From NCBI RefSeq assembly GCF_947497025.1, contig NZ_CANMFC010000001.1, positions 496,001 to 560,000 of the forward strand: a DNA stretch of 64,000 bases, in the 5' to 3' direction. The position numbers and the translations under genes were made by a program. This document shows positions 54,515-62,008 of the stretch, piece after piece. The first letter of the stretch is position 1. Each line of letters begins with the position of its first letter. The notes under the pieces were generated by a model. That model was not told where the DNA came from, ran no database searches, and saw only the letters and a program-made list of their open reading frames with translations. This DNA is from an uncultured Kushneria sp. Its GTDB lineage: Bacteria; Pseudomonadota; Gammaproteobacteria; Pseudomonadales; Halomonadaceae.

Positions 54515-56290
54515 TCACTGGACGCCGCCCACGGGTTCCAGTTTGTCGGGATCGATGACAAAGAAGCGGGCACTGCCGCCGCCGGGCAGGCGGTAGTTCT
54601 TCTGTTTGCGCCCTTCATCCATGCGAGCCAGCACGTCATGTATGCCCAGGGTGCGAAGGATGCGGTCGCGGCTGTAGCCCGGAACGGCTTCAACCAGTGC
54701 GGCGCGGTTGAACAGGTAGAGCCGCTGGCCGTTGTCGATCTCGTAATAGCCGGCGCGGCTATTCACATGGGCGGCCATCTGGGCGTTGACGTCCGAGAAG
54801 CGGCTGTCGCCATGCAGGGCAATGAAGTCGGCCAGCGCGGTGAGGATTTGCCGATCTTCGGCGTTGCCGTCGCCGATGGTGGCCAGCCATTCCATGAACA
54901 GCAGCCGGCAGGCCTGAATGGCGGTTTCCGGTGGCCACGGCAGGATTCCCCATTCACTGGCCAGCTCCCCGGCCAGTGCCATGACCGCAAAGCGATCCGC
55001 GACGCGCCCGGCCTGCGAGCTGGTGACGTTGAAGCGTTTGCGGATCTCACCAAAGCGCCACGGCAGGCCGTTGGCGGTTTCCTCATCGATCAGGTGTTCC
55101 ACCAGTGCCGGCCCGGCATGGCCGTAGTGTTTGGCCACGGCGCCGGTGAGGGTGCGGTGGAAGGTTTCGCCATCCATACCGTGCACATCATCAAAGGCGC
55201 GGTATTTCCGGGTGCCGGCGTTGATGTCCACCATGCGCAGTTCGGCGCCGGCGTGTGCCGTGCTGCCGCCCATGGCCGCGTGATCGGAGAGCGAACGTTC
55301 GCCGCTGGAAAGGGCCAGCAGACGCCAGTAGTTTTTCGGGCGTCCCTCGCGCTCGCGGGTCATGGTGCCCTTGCCGGTGCCGTTGGCAATCGCGTAGGCG
55401 TGGCCCTGTATCTGCTTCGGGCTGGCCCGGCTCATCTCGTCGTTGATCATCACCGTGTCATTGCGCGAGGACGCCTCGATCTCGACGCCCCCGCCGGACA
55501 TGTCCCACGACACCTTGAAGCGATCCGGTGGCCCCCAGACAGTCGCGGCCACGTCCTGTGCCAGTGACTTGCCGCTGGAGGAATCACCCACCAGATGAAT
55601 GCCGCCGCCGTTGACGCCTACCTTTTTCAAAAGCGGGCCGGCCAGTGCGCAGCAGACCGACAGGATCAGCACCGGGTTGCCCAGGCATGGGGTGGCCACG
55701 TCCGTCTGCCACTCGACAAGCGTGCCTTTCGTGTCGAAGATCTTCGCCTCGCGCCCCGAACTCTGGAACCGTACCCGGGTGCTGCCGATGATCCGCTCGG
55801 GCAGCACGAAGGCGCCGCTGCGCTCATGCCAGCCGGGCCGCGTGGTGGTTTCGAGCACCACATCGGGGGTGTGGTGGCTGGCCACGAACGCCGGAATGTA
55901 CTTGCGGTGGTGGTAATCGACGATCAGCCCCTGTCGCATCAGCGGCTTCAATACGTCGTCACCCTTGCCGGCCAGTGCCTCCATGGGGATGACGTATTCC
56001 AGTTCGCGGCCCCGGTGATAAAAGCGCACCAGCCGCCCGATGCTGCCGTCGTCGCTGTCGATGGTCTCGGCCTCGATATACAGCGGCGAGCAGATCCACA
56101 GGTCGAACGGCTGGCCGGGTTCGTCCGGCGAGGTCTGCTTGATGCCGTGATACCAGGTGCCGGCACGGTAGAGTCGCCCGTCGATGTTCACCGGGCCGTC
56201 GTAGGTGGCAAAGCCGGGCCGGGTGATGCCTTCGCGCTCGGGCACGTTGGGGTTGCCCACCAGTGAGAGGTGCGGTTCCTGTTGGCTCAT
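54515..56290 (-). CDS. DUF927 superfamily helicase/ATPase
   Basis: A 591-residue protein. Residues about 60-190 are an N-terminal region with WICSPLYIEAETIDSDDG. The ATPase core has Walker A GDSSSGKS at 235-242 and Walker B TVMINDE ending at Glu285, then a sensor-like LLALSSGERSL. The C-terminal 100 residues look like a winged-helix module. DUF927 proteins in P4-like elements are the replicative helicase part that in P4 alpha is fused to the primase. The start overlaps the primase stop (ATGA), so the two are coupled. It probably acts at the iteron array. Confidence 0.82.
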   Translation of the reverse strand: MSQQEPHLSLVGNPNVPEREGITRPGFATYDGPVNIDGRLYRAGTWYHGIKQTSPDEPGQPFDLWICSPLYIEAETIDSDDGSIGRLVRFYHRGRELEYVIPMEALAGKGDDVLKPLMRQGLIVDYHHRKYIPAFVASHHTPDVVLETTTRPGWHERSGAFVLPERIIGSTRVRFQSSGREAKIFDTKGTLVEWQTDVATPCLGNPVLILSVCCALAGPLLKKVGVNGGGIHLVGDSSSGKSLAQDVAATVWGPPDRFKVSWDMSGGGVEIEASSRNDTVMINDEMSRASPKQIQGHAYAIANGTGKGTMTREREGRPKNYWRLLALSSGERSLSDHAAMGGSTAHAGAELRMVDINAGTRKYRAFDDVHGMDGETFHRTLTGAVAKHYGHAGPALVEHLIDEETANGLPWRFGEIRKRFNVTSSQAGRVADRFAVMALAGELASEWGILPWPPETAIQACRLLFMEWLATIGDGNAEDRQILTALADFIALHGDSRFSDVNAQMAAHVNSRAGYYEIDNGQRLYLFNRAALVEAVPGYSRDRILRTLGIHDVLARMDEGRKQKNYRLPGGGSARFFVIDPDKLEPVGGVQ

Positions 56291-57390
56291 TGGGCACCCC
56301 CTGTCTGGCTGGTGCTTTTGCCCTTGCCGGTGTCTTTCTTCTGGCGAGCGTGGGGTTTACCGGCCTGCGCCCGATCACGTTTGCTTTCGGCCTCGATGCG
56401 CTGACGGTGCCAGCAGTACAGGTCGTTGAAGTCGGTAGCATCTTCCGGGGCGCCTTCCGGCCACTTGGGGTACAGCACCAGCGCGCCAGCGGCGACCGCG
56501 GCGTCATTCGCCATCTTTTTGCCCGGGTTGCCTTCGGTGTGCCGGTCGTCGCCGGCGATTACCAGTTCCAGCGAGCCGTTGAGCGCCCTTTTCATATAGA
56601 GCGCCACGGCTTCCAGATTGCCGGCGTTCATGGCGCACGCCACGGGGTCACCGGTCAGACGGTGCAGGGTGGCGCCGGTGGCCCAGCCCTCGCAGACGAA
56701 CAGCCGCCCGCCGGGGATCAGGTCGCCGATCAGCGAGTAGGCGCCGGTCACCCGACCGCCTTTCAGGAAGCGCTTGCGCCCGTTGGGCATGATCCATTGC
56801 AGATTGACCAGCTCGCCATCAGCGTACAGCGGCACCATCAGCCAGCCACGCCCGGACTGGCGCAGGTTATAAACCGGCAGCCGTTTGGCGATCAGGTAGG
56901 GATGGTGGGCACTGGCGCGCTTGGCGCTGTCCCAGTAGCGCTTGGCGCGTTCGGCGGCGGCCTCGCGGTTGCGGGCCTGCTCCTGTTCCATGGCCTTTTG
57001 GCGGGTATCAAACGCCTCGATGGCCGCTTGATCCAGTACCGGCGAGGACGCGAGGGGAACGCCATTTCTTGCAGTGCGAAAGACGCCCAATCCCAGCCGC
57101 GCATCGATCTCCATGGCAGCATCGACCTGCCGGCAGCCGCGCAGGTAACTCAGAAGGGACACCAGATCACTGCCCCGGGCGTCACGGTCGGCAAAGTCGT
57201 TCCACTTGCCGCTGGTCAGCGATACCCCAAAGGAGCCGGCGTGGCGATCACCCCGGACGGTATTGCGGGCCTGCCACTCGCTGCCCTGTCGCTTGCCTTC
57301 CGGCAGCCACTCGGAGAGCAGCAGCTCGGCGTATTCCAGCGCCGCCGCGCTGACACGGCGAATCTTCGAAAAGGTCTCGTGCTCAGCCAT
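56287..57390 (-). CDS. Toprim-domain primase of the satellite
   Basis: A 367-residue protein. Residues about 35-90 resemble a primase N-terminal domain (RGDRHAGSFGVSLTSGKWND) without the zinc-binding Cys/His. A Toprim domain has the catalytic Glu in FVCEGWATG (Glu234) and the DxD-type AGDD (281-282); DATDFNDL follows. The C-terminal tail is Lys/Gln-rich. The ATG at 57390 has GGAGG seven bases upstream. It synthesises primers for satellite DNA replication together with the DUF927 helicase. Confidence 0.85.
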   Translation of the reverse strand: MAEHETFSKIRRVSAAALEYAELLLSEWLPEGKRQGSEWQARNTVRGDRHAGSFGVSLTSGKWNDFADRDARGSDLVSLLSYLRGCRQVDAAMEIDARLGLGVFRTARNGVPLASSPVLDQAAIEAFDTRQKAMEQEQARNREAAAERAKRYWDSAKRASAHHPYLIAKRLPVYNLRQSGRGWLMVPLYADGELVNLQWIMPNGRKRFLKGGRVTGAYSLIGDLIPGGRLFVCEGWATGATLHRLTGDPVACAMNAGNLEAVALYMKRALNGSLELVIAGDDRHTEGNPGKKMANDAAVAAGALVLYPKWPEGAPEDATDFNDLYCWHRQRIEAESKRDRAQAGKPHARQKKDTGKGKSTSQTGGAQ

Positions 57391-57676
57391 GGGCCACCTC
57401 CCGGCTGTGCGCGTGACCCACGGCATTCATCAGGTCGTCGGCGTCGTTGAGCAGCAGATAGGCGGCGTGAGCGATGCTGGACAGGTCGCGGCCATCGACG
57501 GCACCGCCCTTGCTTTCACTGCCCAGGGTGGTAACGGTGAACAGCATGTCGCGGGCCGCAGAGAGTCGCAGGCCGGCGCAGTCGTACAGCTCTTCAAAGC
57601 TCGCCTTGCTGTCGATCAGCATGGCCGGGCGCTTGTGGGTCGGGTGAGCGGTCAGGGGGACGTATTGATCAGCCAC
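57383..57676 (-). CDS. Small hypothetical protein upstream of the primase
   Basis: A 97-residue protein reading VADQYVPLTAHPTHKRPAML and then KASFEELYDCAGLRLSAARD. The GTG at 57676 is chosen because GGGGGTGGCCC precedes it in the same spacing as the primase start. It overlaps the primase start by 8 bp and the upstream gene by 8 bp. Helical, no membrane segment, family not recognised. Genes of this kind occur in Halomonas/Pseudomonas P4-like elements (inference). Confidence 0.6.
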   Translation of the reverse strand: MADQYVPLTAHPTHKRPAMLIDSKASFEELYDCAGLRLSAARDMLFTVTTLGSESKGGAVDGRDLSSIAHAAYLLLNDADDLMNAVGHAHSREVAHG

Positions 57677-57923
57677 GGGCCACCCCCTCACTGATCAGGT
57701 CATTCAGATCCGAGAGCAGGTCGGTGTAGTCGGCGGCAGAAATAACGCCCAGCGTGTGGGCCATGCGGGCCATGCCCACCAGTTCGGCAAACTGATCCAG
57801 ACGGCGGTTCACACGCAGCTCGATCAGACGCGAGCCGATCAGGGCAATGGCTTTCTGGGAAGCGGGAATTTCAGTATGGGAATTTTGCGGACGTGCGGAC
57901 GCACTAGAGGCATGAATAGCCAT
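57669..57923 (-). CDS. Small protein at the head of the satellite replication operon
   Basis: An 84-residue helical protein (MAIHASSASARPQNSHTEIP, ending NDLISEGVARG). AAGGAG lies nine bases upstream of ATG 57923. The frame stays open upstream to about 58298 (CCYGGCAWADFGLAGFLCGR and VRTFGDDSESHKGVRPMAI), resembling Ash-type leader reading frames of P4 elements, so a longer product or leader peptide is possible. First gene of the chain small protein - small protein - primase - helicase, each overlapping the next. Confidence 0.55.
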   Translation of the reverse strand: MAIHASSASARPQNSHTEIPASQKAIALIGSRLIELRVNRRLDQFAELVGMARMAHTLGVISAADYTDLLSDLNDLISEGVARG

Positions 57924-58076
57924 GGGACGGACTCCTTTGTGTGATTCGGAGTCGTCGCCAAACGTTCTCACGCGCTTGGAGACGACTGTGCACGGGGTGA
58001 GAAACCGGCCACAAAGGAAACCGGCCAGACCGAAGTCTGCCCATGCACAGCCGCCATAACAGCAGGTTGCGGGCAC

Positions 58077-58117
58077 AAAAAAAGCGCCTGCAATGCTATT
58101 GGGGGCGCTACTGCGCC
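58077..58117 (-). terminator. Attenuator with competing hairpins in the operon leader
   Basis: On the minus strand, GGCGC (58117-58113) can pair with GCGCC (58108-58104) to form an early hairpin. The same AGCGCC (58109-58104) can instead pair with GGCGCT (58088-58083), which is followed at once by T7 (58083-58077): a Rho-independent terminator. The two structures exclude each other. This is an antiterminator/terminator layout between the leader promoter and the replication operon. Confidence 0.62.
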
Positions 58118-58164
58118 TTTGTGAACTCGGGTTCTCACGCCCGGTCGCAGATTTTGCTGCGACC
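58118..58164 (-). ncRNA. Structured leader RNA, P4 CI-like immunity RNA candidate
   Basis: Minus-strand RNA that would begin with a perfect 8-bp hairpin GGTCGCAG / CTGCGACC (58164-58143), then GTGAGAACCCGAGTTCAC, a second imperfect hairpin, before reaching the attenuator at 58117-58077. The total leader is about 88 nt, similar in size and context to the P4 CI RNA, which causes premature termination of the replication operon. No sequence identity with P4 CI is claimed. Confidence 0.5.
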
Positions 58165-58169
58165 CTTTC

Positions 58170-58199
58170 ATCATAATCAGACCGGCCAGGACGTGGCAA
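58170..58199 (-). promoter_or_regulatory. Promoter of the satellite replication operon leader
   Basis: On the minus strand TTGCCA (58199-58194), an 18-bp spacer and TATGAT (58175-58170). Transcription would start about at 58164, the first base of the leader hairpin. The -35 element happens to share TTGCCA with the iterons. Confidence 0.5.
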
Positions 58200-58377
58200 G
58201 CCATGGCGGGACGATTTTGTCCCGGTGGCCGGTGCCGGATCTCGAAAAAAGTGCCCGGCAGCCCGTCGTGTCTCGATTTTTTCGCGTGTTGTGGGCACAA
58301 AGTCTCCCCAACCCCACCCGGTGACTACCGGGCAGCGGTGATATTCATTGGTTCAGAGGGTCAGGCGGTGGCGCGGC

Positions 58378-58632
58378 CTAGCAATCGGTCTCGATGCTGG
58401 GGCCCCGGTGCAGGTCGGTCAGCAGGTGACGATTCGCGGGGTGTTCGGCGTGATGGCCGGGTGTGGTGCTCGTCTTGTGCTGCGTGACCGACACAAAGCG
58501 CTCGCTGCCGCCGCGCACGATCTCGCGGCCAGGCAGGTTGACGGCGCCGGTCAGGGCCGAATCCATCGACTCCATGTCAGCCTCGGTAAAGTCGATGCTC
58601 TGATTGCCGATTTTCATGGTGAAGCGTTTCAT
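58378..58632 (-). CDS. Small hypothetical protein after alpA
   Basis: An 84-residue protein, MKRFTMKIGNQSIDFTEADM, with a His-rich C-terminal third (TTPGHHAEHPANRH). Its ATG overlaps the alpA stop (ATGA), so it is translationally coupled. No family recognised. It may fine-tune AlpA or the operon promoter. The remaining gap to the replication operon (57924-58377) holds the leader RNA, attenuator and promoter. Confidence 0.5.
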   Translation of the reverse strand: MKRFTMKIGNQSIDFTEADMESMDSALTGAVNLPGREIVRGGSERFVSVTQHKTSTTPGHHAEHPANRHLLTDLHRGPSIETDC

Positions 58633-58910
58633 GCGCGGGCCTCCGGTCGGGCAGTCATTTTCAGGGCGGTGTTGCGCTGGGCCAGTCGCTCGGCGATCCA
58701 GCCGTCGATCTCTTCTTCCAGCCAGGCGACGCTGTTGTCGCCAATCGGTACGGGTGCCGGAAAGGTGCCGTCGCTCACGCTCTTGTAAATCGATGAACGG
58801 CTTTTGCCGGTCTTGAGTTCCACTTCACGGCGGCGCAGCAGGCGGTTGCCCAGCTGGATGCGCTCGACGTGCCGGCAGGCGCTGGTGGTGGATGGTGTTG
58901 ATGCCGTCAT
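58629..58910 (-). CDS. alpA: AlpA-family transcriptional regulator
   Basis: A 93-residue MerR-like winged HTH protein: RLLRRREVELKTGKSRSSIY then KSVSDGTFPAPVPIG and VAWLEEEIDGWIAERL, the AlpA (phage CP4-57 regulator) signature. Such proteins activate excision/integrase expression or the satellite's lytic operon (Vis in P4). AGGAAACG precedes the ATG. A perfect inverted repeat 94 bp upstream is a probable operator. Confidence 0.85.
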   Translation of the reverse strand: MTASTPSTTSACRHVERIQLGNRLLRRREVELKTGKSRSSIYKSVSDGTFPAPVPIGDNSVAWLEEEIDGWIAERLAQRNTALKMTARPEARA

Positions 58911-59004
58911 GGGCGTTTCCTGTCGTGGTTGATTCGAGCGGCGCAGGTGCCGCCGGGGACAGGATTAGCTTGCCAAGGGATGGCGGGGACTTCGAGCGGC
59001 GCCA

Positions 59005-59028
59005 GTTGTAAAACCCGAGTTTTACAAC
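59005..59028. promoter_or_regulatory. Perfect 10-bp palindrome upstream of alpA
   Basis: GTTGTAAAAC-CCGA-GTTTTACAAC, with an extra half-site TACAAC at 59033-59038. It lies between the alpA start (58910) and the divergent Imm31-like gene (59181). Probable repressor or AlpA binding site. Nothing else but the terminator is seen in this 270-bp gap. Confidence 0.65.
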
Positions 59029-59058
59029 GAAATACAACATTCGTTGCCATCAGCGTAT

Positions 59059-59092
59059 AAAAAAGCCGCTGCGGTCTGTCGACGGCAGCGGC
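59059..59092 (-). terminator. Rho-independent terminator, minus strand
   Basis: Read on the minus strand: GCCGCTGC (59092-59085), a loop of about 12 nt, GCAGCGGC (59072-59065), then T6. It would stop leftward transcription from the integrase/delta side before it reaches alpA. Confidence 0.75.
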
Positions 59093-59180
59093 CTGGATCA
59101 GTTCAGAACTAAAGCGTGGCCATGTCGCACGCTATGAGTTCCACTTGATGATGTTCTTTTGAGCCTGGAGTTAAAGATCA

Positions 59181-59396
59181 ATGCCTAGCGATAGAATCGG
59201 TTTTTACCAGGAGGTCGAAATCTGCGCCGATGGCCAGTATCGAGGTTTGAAAGGAGCTGTCTTGGGGATCAGTGAGGAGGACGGAGTAATTTATGGCTAT
59301 GCAGTGTCGATCCACGGGAAGAGTCATCTCGTATCTTTTGACAAGGATGACCTGAGACCCACCGGGGTTTATTTCACCCGGGATGACTTTTACTGA
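59181..59396 (+). CDS. Imm31-like immunity protein
   Basis: A 71-residue protein: MPSDRIGFYQEVEICADGQY, GLKGAVLGISEED, YAVSIHGKSHLVSFDKDDLR and TGVYFTRDDFY. The order of FY..V, G..G..LG, Y.V.I, W/F.F...L, TG....R.DFY fits immunity family Imm31 of polymorphic-toxin systems. No toxin gene adjoins it. It stands alone on the plus strand in the accessory part of the satellite. Possibly protects the host from toxins delivered by neighbours. Confidence 0.55.
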   Translation: MPSDRIGFYQEVEICADGQYRGLKGAVLGISEEDGVIYGYAVSIHGKSHLVSFDKDDLRPTGVYFTRDDFY

Positions 59397-59413
59397 TTAG
59401 TGAGGCGAAAGCC

Positions 59414-60006
59414 AGGTTCTGTCTGAAAAGTCGTGGCTGCTGCGCTATCTATAGTTTGCGGCGAAGGAGAAATAGTATCCGCGATCATGTGCCAGCACTG
59501 ATATGAAGGCTCGTAACGGCCTGCCCTGGTGGTTTCCTATTTAGTGAACCATGCACGGATAAAATAACACCAACCGAGGATCAGTGTTTAAAAGAGCCAA
59601 CGATGCACGTTGTAAAGAACTACGATTTTAAACCCTTTAGATGATTGAAGGGTCCCTCTTTCAAGTCAAATCCCATATCCAAGGCCAGTTGAATTGCCTC
59701 GCGATATTCCTCGTCGGTAATAGATACATCATATTCGCAAATATGGTCACACAGAATCTCAAAAGCCAGACTTTCTTCATTATATTCAACATAATCCAGC
59801 GCCCCTTGGAGTATCGTAAACTCAAGCCTTCCCCAGAATTTCTCTCCAAATTTGACAATGCGTTCAGCGTACATAAAGACCTATTTAACGGGGCTTACAA
59901 GGAGGGACAGGTGCACCGATCAGAAAGCTTGCAACAGCCTGCCATGATAGTCTTTTGTCCAAGGAACAGGGGCAGCTTAGCAGTCATGACTTTTCAGACA
60001 GAACCT
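59414..60006. mobile_element. 593-bp unit with terminal inverted repeats, no transposase
   Basis: The left end AGGTTCTGTCTGAAAAGTC (59414-59432) is repeated exactly, inverted, at the right end (59988-60006). The match continues inwards to about 31 bp with four mismatches. The sequence resembles terminal repeats of IS5-type elements (CTGTCTGAAAA). The interior holds only the MafI-like gene, so this looks like a MITE-like or transposase-deleted unit. The right end supplies the last bases and stop codon of the delta-like gene. No clear target duplication is seen. Confidence 0.6.
59620..59874 (-). CDS. MafI-like immunity protein
   Basis: An 84-residue acidic helical protein: ILQGALDYVEYNEESLAFEI then LCDHICEYDVSITDEEYREA. 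The spacing of DY.E.NE..LA.E.LC..I.EYD..I..EEY is the pattern I know for the MafI family (immunity to Maf toxins). No Maf toxin is near. The gene is AT-rich and sits inside the inverted-repeat unit, so it may have been moved as a cassette. Confidence 0.52.
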   Translation of the reverse strand: MYAERIVKFGEKFWGRLEFTILQGALDYVEYNEESLAFEILCDHICEYDVSITDEEYREAIQLALDMGFDLKEGPFNHLKGLKS

Positions 60007-60496
60007 AGAAAATCCCCGGGCGGTACCATCGGCTTGCATACCCGTAGAACGTCAGGTGATACGCGAGCGGAGGCAGGGCGGTGATTCGAACATCAGTGCT
60101 AAAGCGCTGGCCACAGTCAGGATTGAGGCAATCGAGATAGATTGTTTTGCGGTTTTTTAAAATGCGGCGGCTGGAGCGAATCCGTAGATCGCTATCACAT
60201 TTCAAACAGGAGATACCCAACCCTTTAGGTTTTGGGTCCGGATGGTAACCATAGTTGCCTATCATGCGTCTGGGCCCAGAGCGTCGTCTCTCGTAATCGT
60301 CATGTGTTGACTGAGTACGAGGCGTCTTTAGGCTTCGATAGGTGCGGACCGGCTTTGTTTGCAATTCAGCTTTGACGCGTGCCCGGCAGTCCAGGCAATA
60401 CATGAAAGCAACATCATGGCCGTGAGCAATCCAGCCTCGATATTTTATTAACATTATGCCGCTGCAGTTAGGGCATTTCTCGCCAAAGCTAAACAT
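60005..60496 (-). CDS. Delta-like activator with two Ogr-type zinc fingers
   Basis: A 163-residue protein with two Cys4 modules: Cys8, Cys11, Cys34, Cys37 and Cys97, Cys100, Cys123, Cys128, the second with the Ogr-style C-x4-C pair (CLNPDCGQRF). P4 delta is a tandem Ogr protein of 166 residues that activates late promoters of the satellite and its P2-like helper. So this gene implies dependence on a P2-like helper phage. It lies 11 bp after the integrase in the same direction. The stop TAG falls at the edge of the inverted-repeat unit, so the extreme C-terminus may be altered. Confidence 0.7.
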   Translation of the reverse strand: MFSFGEKCPNCSGIMLIKYRGWIAHGHDVAFMYCLDCRARVKAELQTKPVRTYRSLKTPRTQSTHDDYERRRSGPRRMIGNYGYHPDPKPKGLGISCLKCDSDLRIRSSRRILKNRKTIYLDCLNPDCGQRFSTDVRITALPPLAYHLTFYGYASRWYRPGIF

Positions 60497-60507
60497 ATTC
60501 AGAAAAA

Positions 60508-61692
60508 CTATTTATTTGGGAAGACATGGGCAGCCCACGCCTGCATCATGGCCGGCCTTTGCTCGGCGGCCATGTGCTCAGCATGGGTATAGACGCCCTC
60601 GATGCCCGGCAGCTTGTGCGAGAGTTGCATCTCGATCCATTCACGCGGATAGCCCATCTCTTTTAGGCCAGTGGCCACTACATGGCGTGTACCATGCGGC
60701 ACATGCCGGCCATCAAAGCCCATACGCTTTAGAGCCATGCCGAATGCGGCATCAGAAATAGGTTTCGTCGAATCGTTGCGCCCCGGGAACAGCAGCTTAT
60801 ACCGCCCGGTCAGCGCGTATAGTTCGTGCAGGATGGCGACAGCCTGAGAGGGGAGTGGGACCTGGTGGGGGCGATCCATCTTCATGCGCTCGGCGGGAAT
60901 CTTCCAGACCTTGCCGACCAGATTGAACTCTTCCCAGCGGGCGTTGCGTAGCTCTCCAGGGCGTACTGCGGTCAGCAGCAATAACTGAAGTCCACAGCGT
61001 ATCAGCGTGCTTTTGTCGTAAGCGTTGACCGCCTGCACCAGCTCTGGCAGCTCATGCTGTGAGATATGAGCAAAGCTCTGCTTCTTGTGGCGCAGTAGTG
61101 CACTGTTCAATTCGGCCAGAGGGTTGTAGGTGGCTCGTCCGGTAATGATGGCGTAGCGGTAGATCTCGCGGCAGAAGGTCAGGATCTTGCGGCGCTGTTC
61201 AAATTTACCGGCGGCTTCAAGCCGCTTGAGCAGATCGAGCCATTCAAGGGGTTTGATATCGTCGATGGCGCGCTGACCCACATAGGGAAAGACATGGGTT
61301 TCAAGCGCCGCCCAGCTTTGTGGGCCTCGTTTGGAGGTCGATTTCCAGCGGGGCAACATGGTGGTGTGCCACTCGCCGGCCAGCACGCGAAAGGTGTTTT
61401 CAGTGGCGTAGAGCTGTTCCCGTTTTTCCTGTTTACGCTGCTCAACGGGGTCGATGCCCTGAGCCACCAGGCGTCGTGCATCGGTGCGCTTTTCTCGTGC
61501 TTCGGCCAGAGAGACTTCGGGGTAATTGCCCAGGCTCATCATGTTGCGCTTGCCGTTTGGGCGTACATAGCGAAAGCGCCAGCCCTTGCTGCCGTTGGGT
61601 GAAATCCTGAGTTCGAGTCCCAATCCGTCCGAAAGCGCTATCGGTTTCTCACCCGGCTTGGTTTTTTCGATCTTTCTGACAGTTAGCGACAT
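60508..61692 (-). CDS. int: P4-type tyrosine integrase
   Basis: A 394-residue site-specific recombinase: N-terminal arm-binding DUF4102-like domain (IALSDGLGLELRISPNGSKG), core-binding SAM-like domain, and catalytic domain with Arg244 (TAVRPGELRNARW), His333-x-x-Arg336 (HGTRH), His359 (LSHK) and Tyr368 (GVYTHAEH). All catalytic residues are present. It is 165 bp from the tRNA-Arg 3' end that it presumably uses as attB. Confidence 0.95.
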   Translation of the reverse strand: MSLTVRKIEKTKPGEKPIALSDGLGLELRISPNGSKGWRFRYVRPNGKRNMMSLGNYPEVSLAEAREKRTDARRLVAQGIDPVEQRKQEKREQLYATENTFRVLAGEWHTTMLPRWKSTSKRGPQSWAALETHVFPYVGQRAIDDIKPLEWLDLLKRLEAAGKFEQRRKILTFCREIYRYAIITGRATYNPLAELNSALLRHKKQSFAHISQHELPELVQAVNAYDKSTLIRCGLQLLLLTAVRPGELRNARWEEFNLVGKVWKIPAERMKMDRPHQVPLPSQAVAILHELYALTGRYKLLFPGRNDSTKPISDAAFGMALKRMGFDGRHVPHGTRHVVATGLKEMGYPREWIEMQLSHKLPGIEGVYTHAEHMAAEQRPAMMQAWAAHVFPNK

Positions 61693-61857
61693 CGTGGTAT
61701 ATCGAGCATCTTCGAATCTGGAATATGCCTAGCTGTATACCATTTTTATACCGGATTCGGGAAGAACGCCTAGGACTGTCTGAGAGCGTGAAGCCGCTTA
61801 AATCAAGGCTTTGGGGCGGTTTTGAAGGCTTGGGGAGGACTGCTTGGGAAGGTGCGG

Positions 61858-61934
61858 TGGCGCCCCCAGCACGATTCGAACGTGCGACCTTCCCCTTAGG
61901 AGGGGGACGCTCTATCCAGCTGAGCTATGGGGGC
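61858..61934 (-). tRNA. tRNA-Arg (anticodon CCU)
   Basis: A 77-nt cloverleaf on the minus strand: acceptor GCCCCCA / TGGGGGC with discriminator G and encoded CCA (61860-61858), D arm AGCTCAGCTGGATAGAGC, anticodon loop CTCCTAA with CCT at 61900-61898, and T arm GCACGTTCGAATCGTGC. The 3' end serves as the integration site. Gap 61693-61857 holds only the presumed attachment and arm region. Confidence 0.96.
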
Positions 61935-62008
61935 GAAGCGGGCGCCATTATAGGGATTTCAAGCGTATAGTGAAACCCTGACGCATCAACGCCGCCAATC
62001 GAGCCCGC

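Larger units (their letters stand above)
48784..61879. mobile_element. Putative P4-like integrated phage satellite in tRNA-Arg
   Basis: Bounded on the right by a tRNA-Arg(CCU) 3' end next to a tyrosine integrase and on the left by a tRNA-like remnant. It contains a delta-like double zinc-finger protein, an AlpA regulator, a leader RNA attenuator, a Toprim primase, a DUF927 helicase, an iteron origin and variable cargo. There are no capsid, tail, portal or lysis genes. Size (about 13 kb) and gene content match P4-type satellites, which need a helper phage. The right end is firm; the left end depends on the weak att match and the composition shift. Confidence 0.72.

Noticed and set aside
59414-60006. 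Complete insertion sequence
   Set aside because: Terminal repeats are present but no transposase or remnant of one is readable inside the 593 bp.
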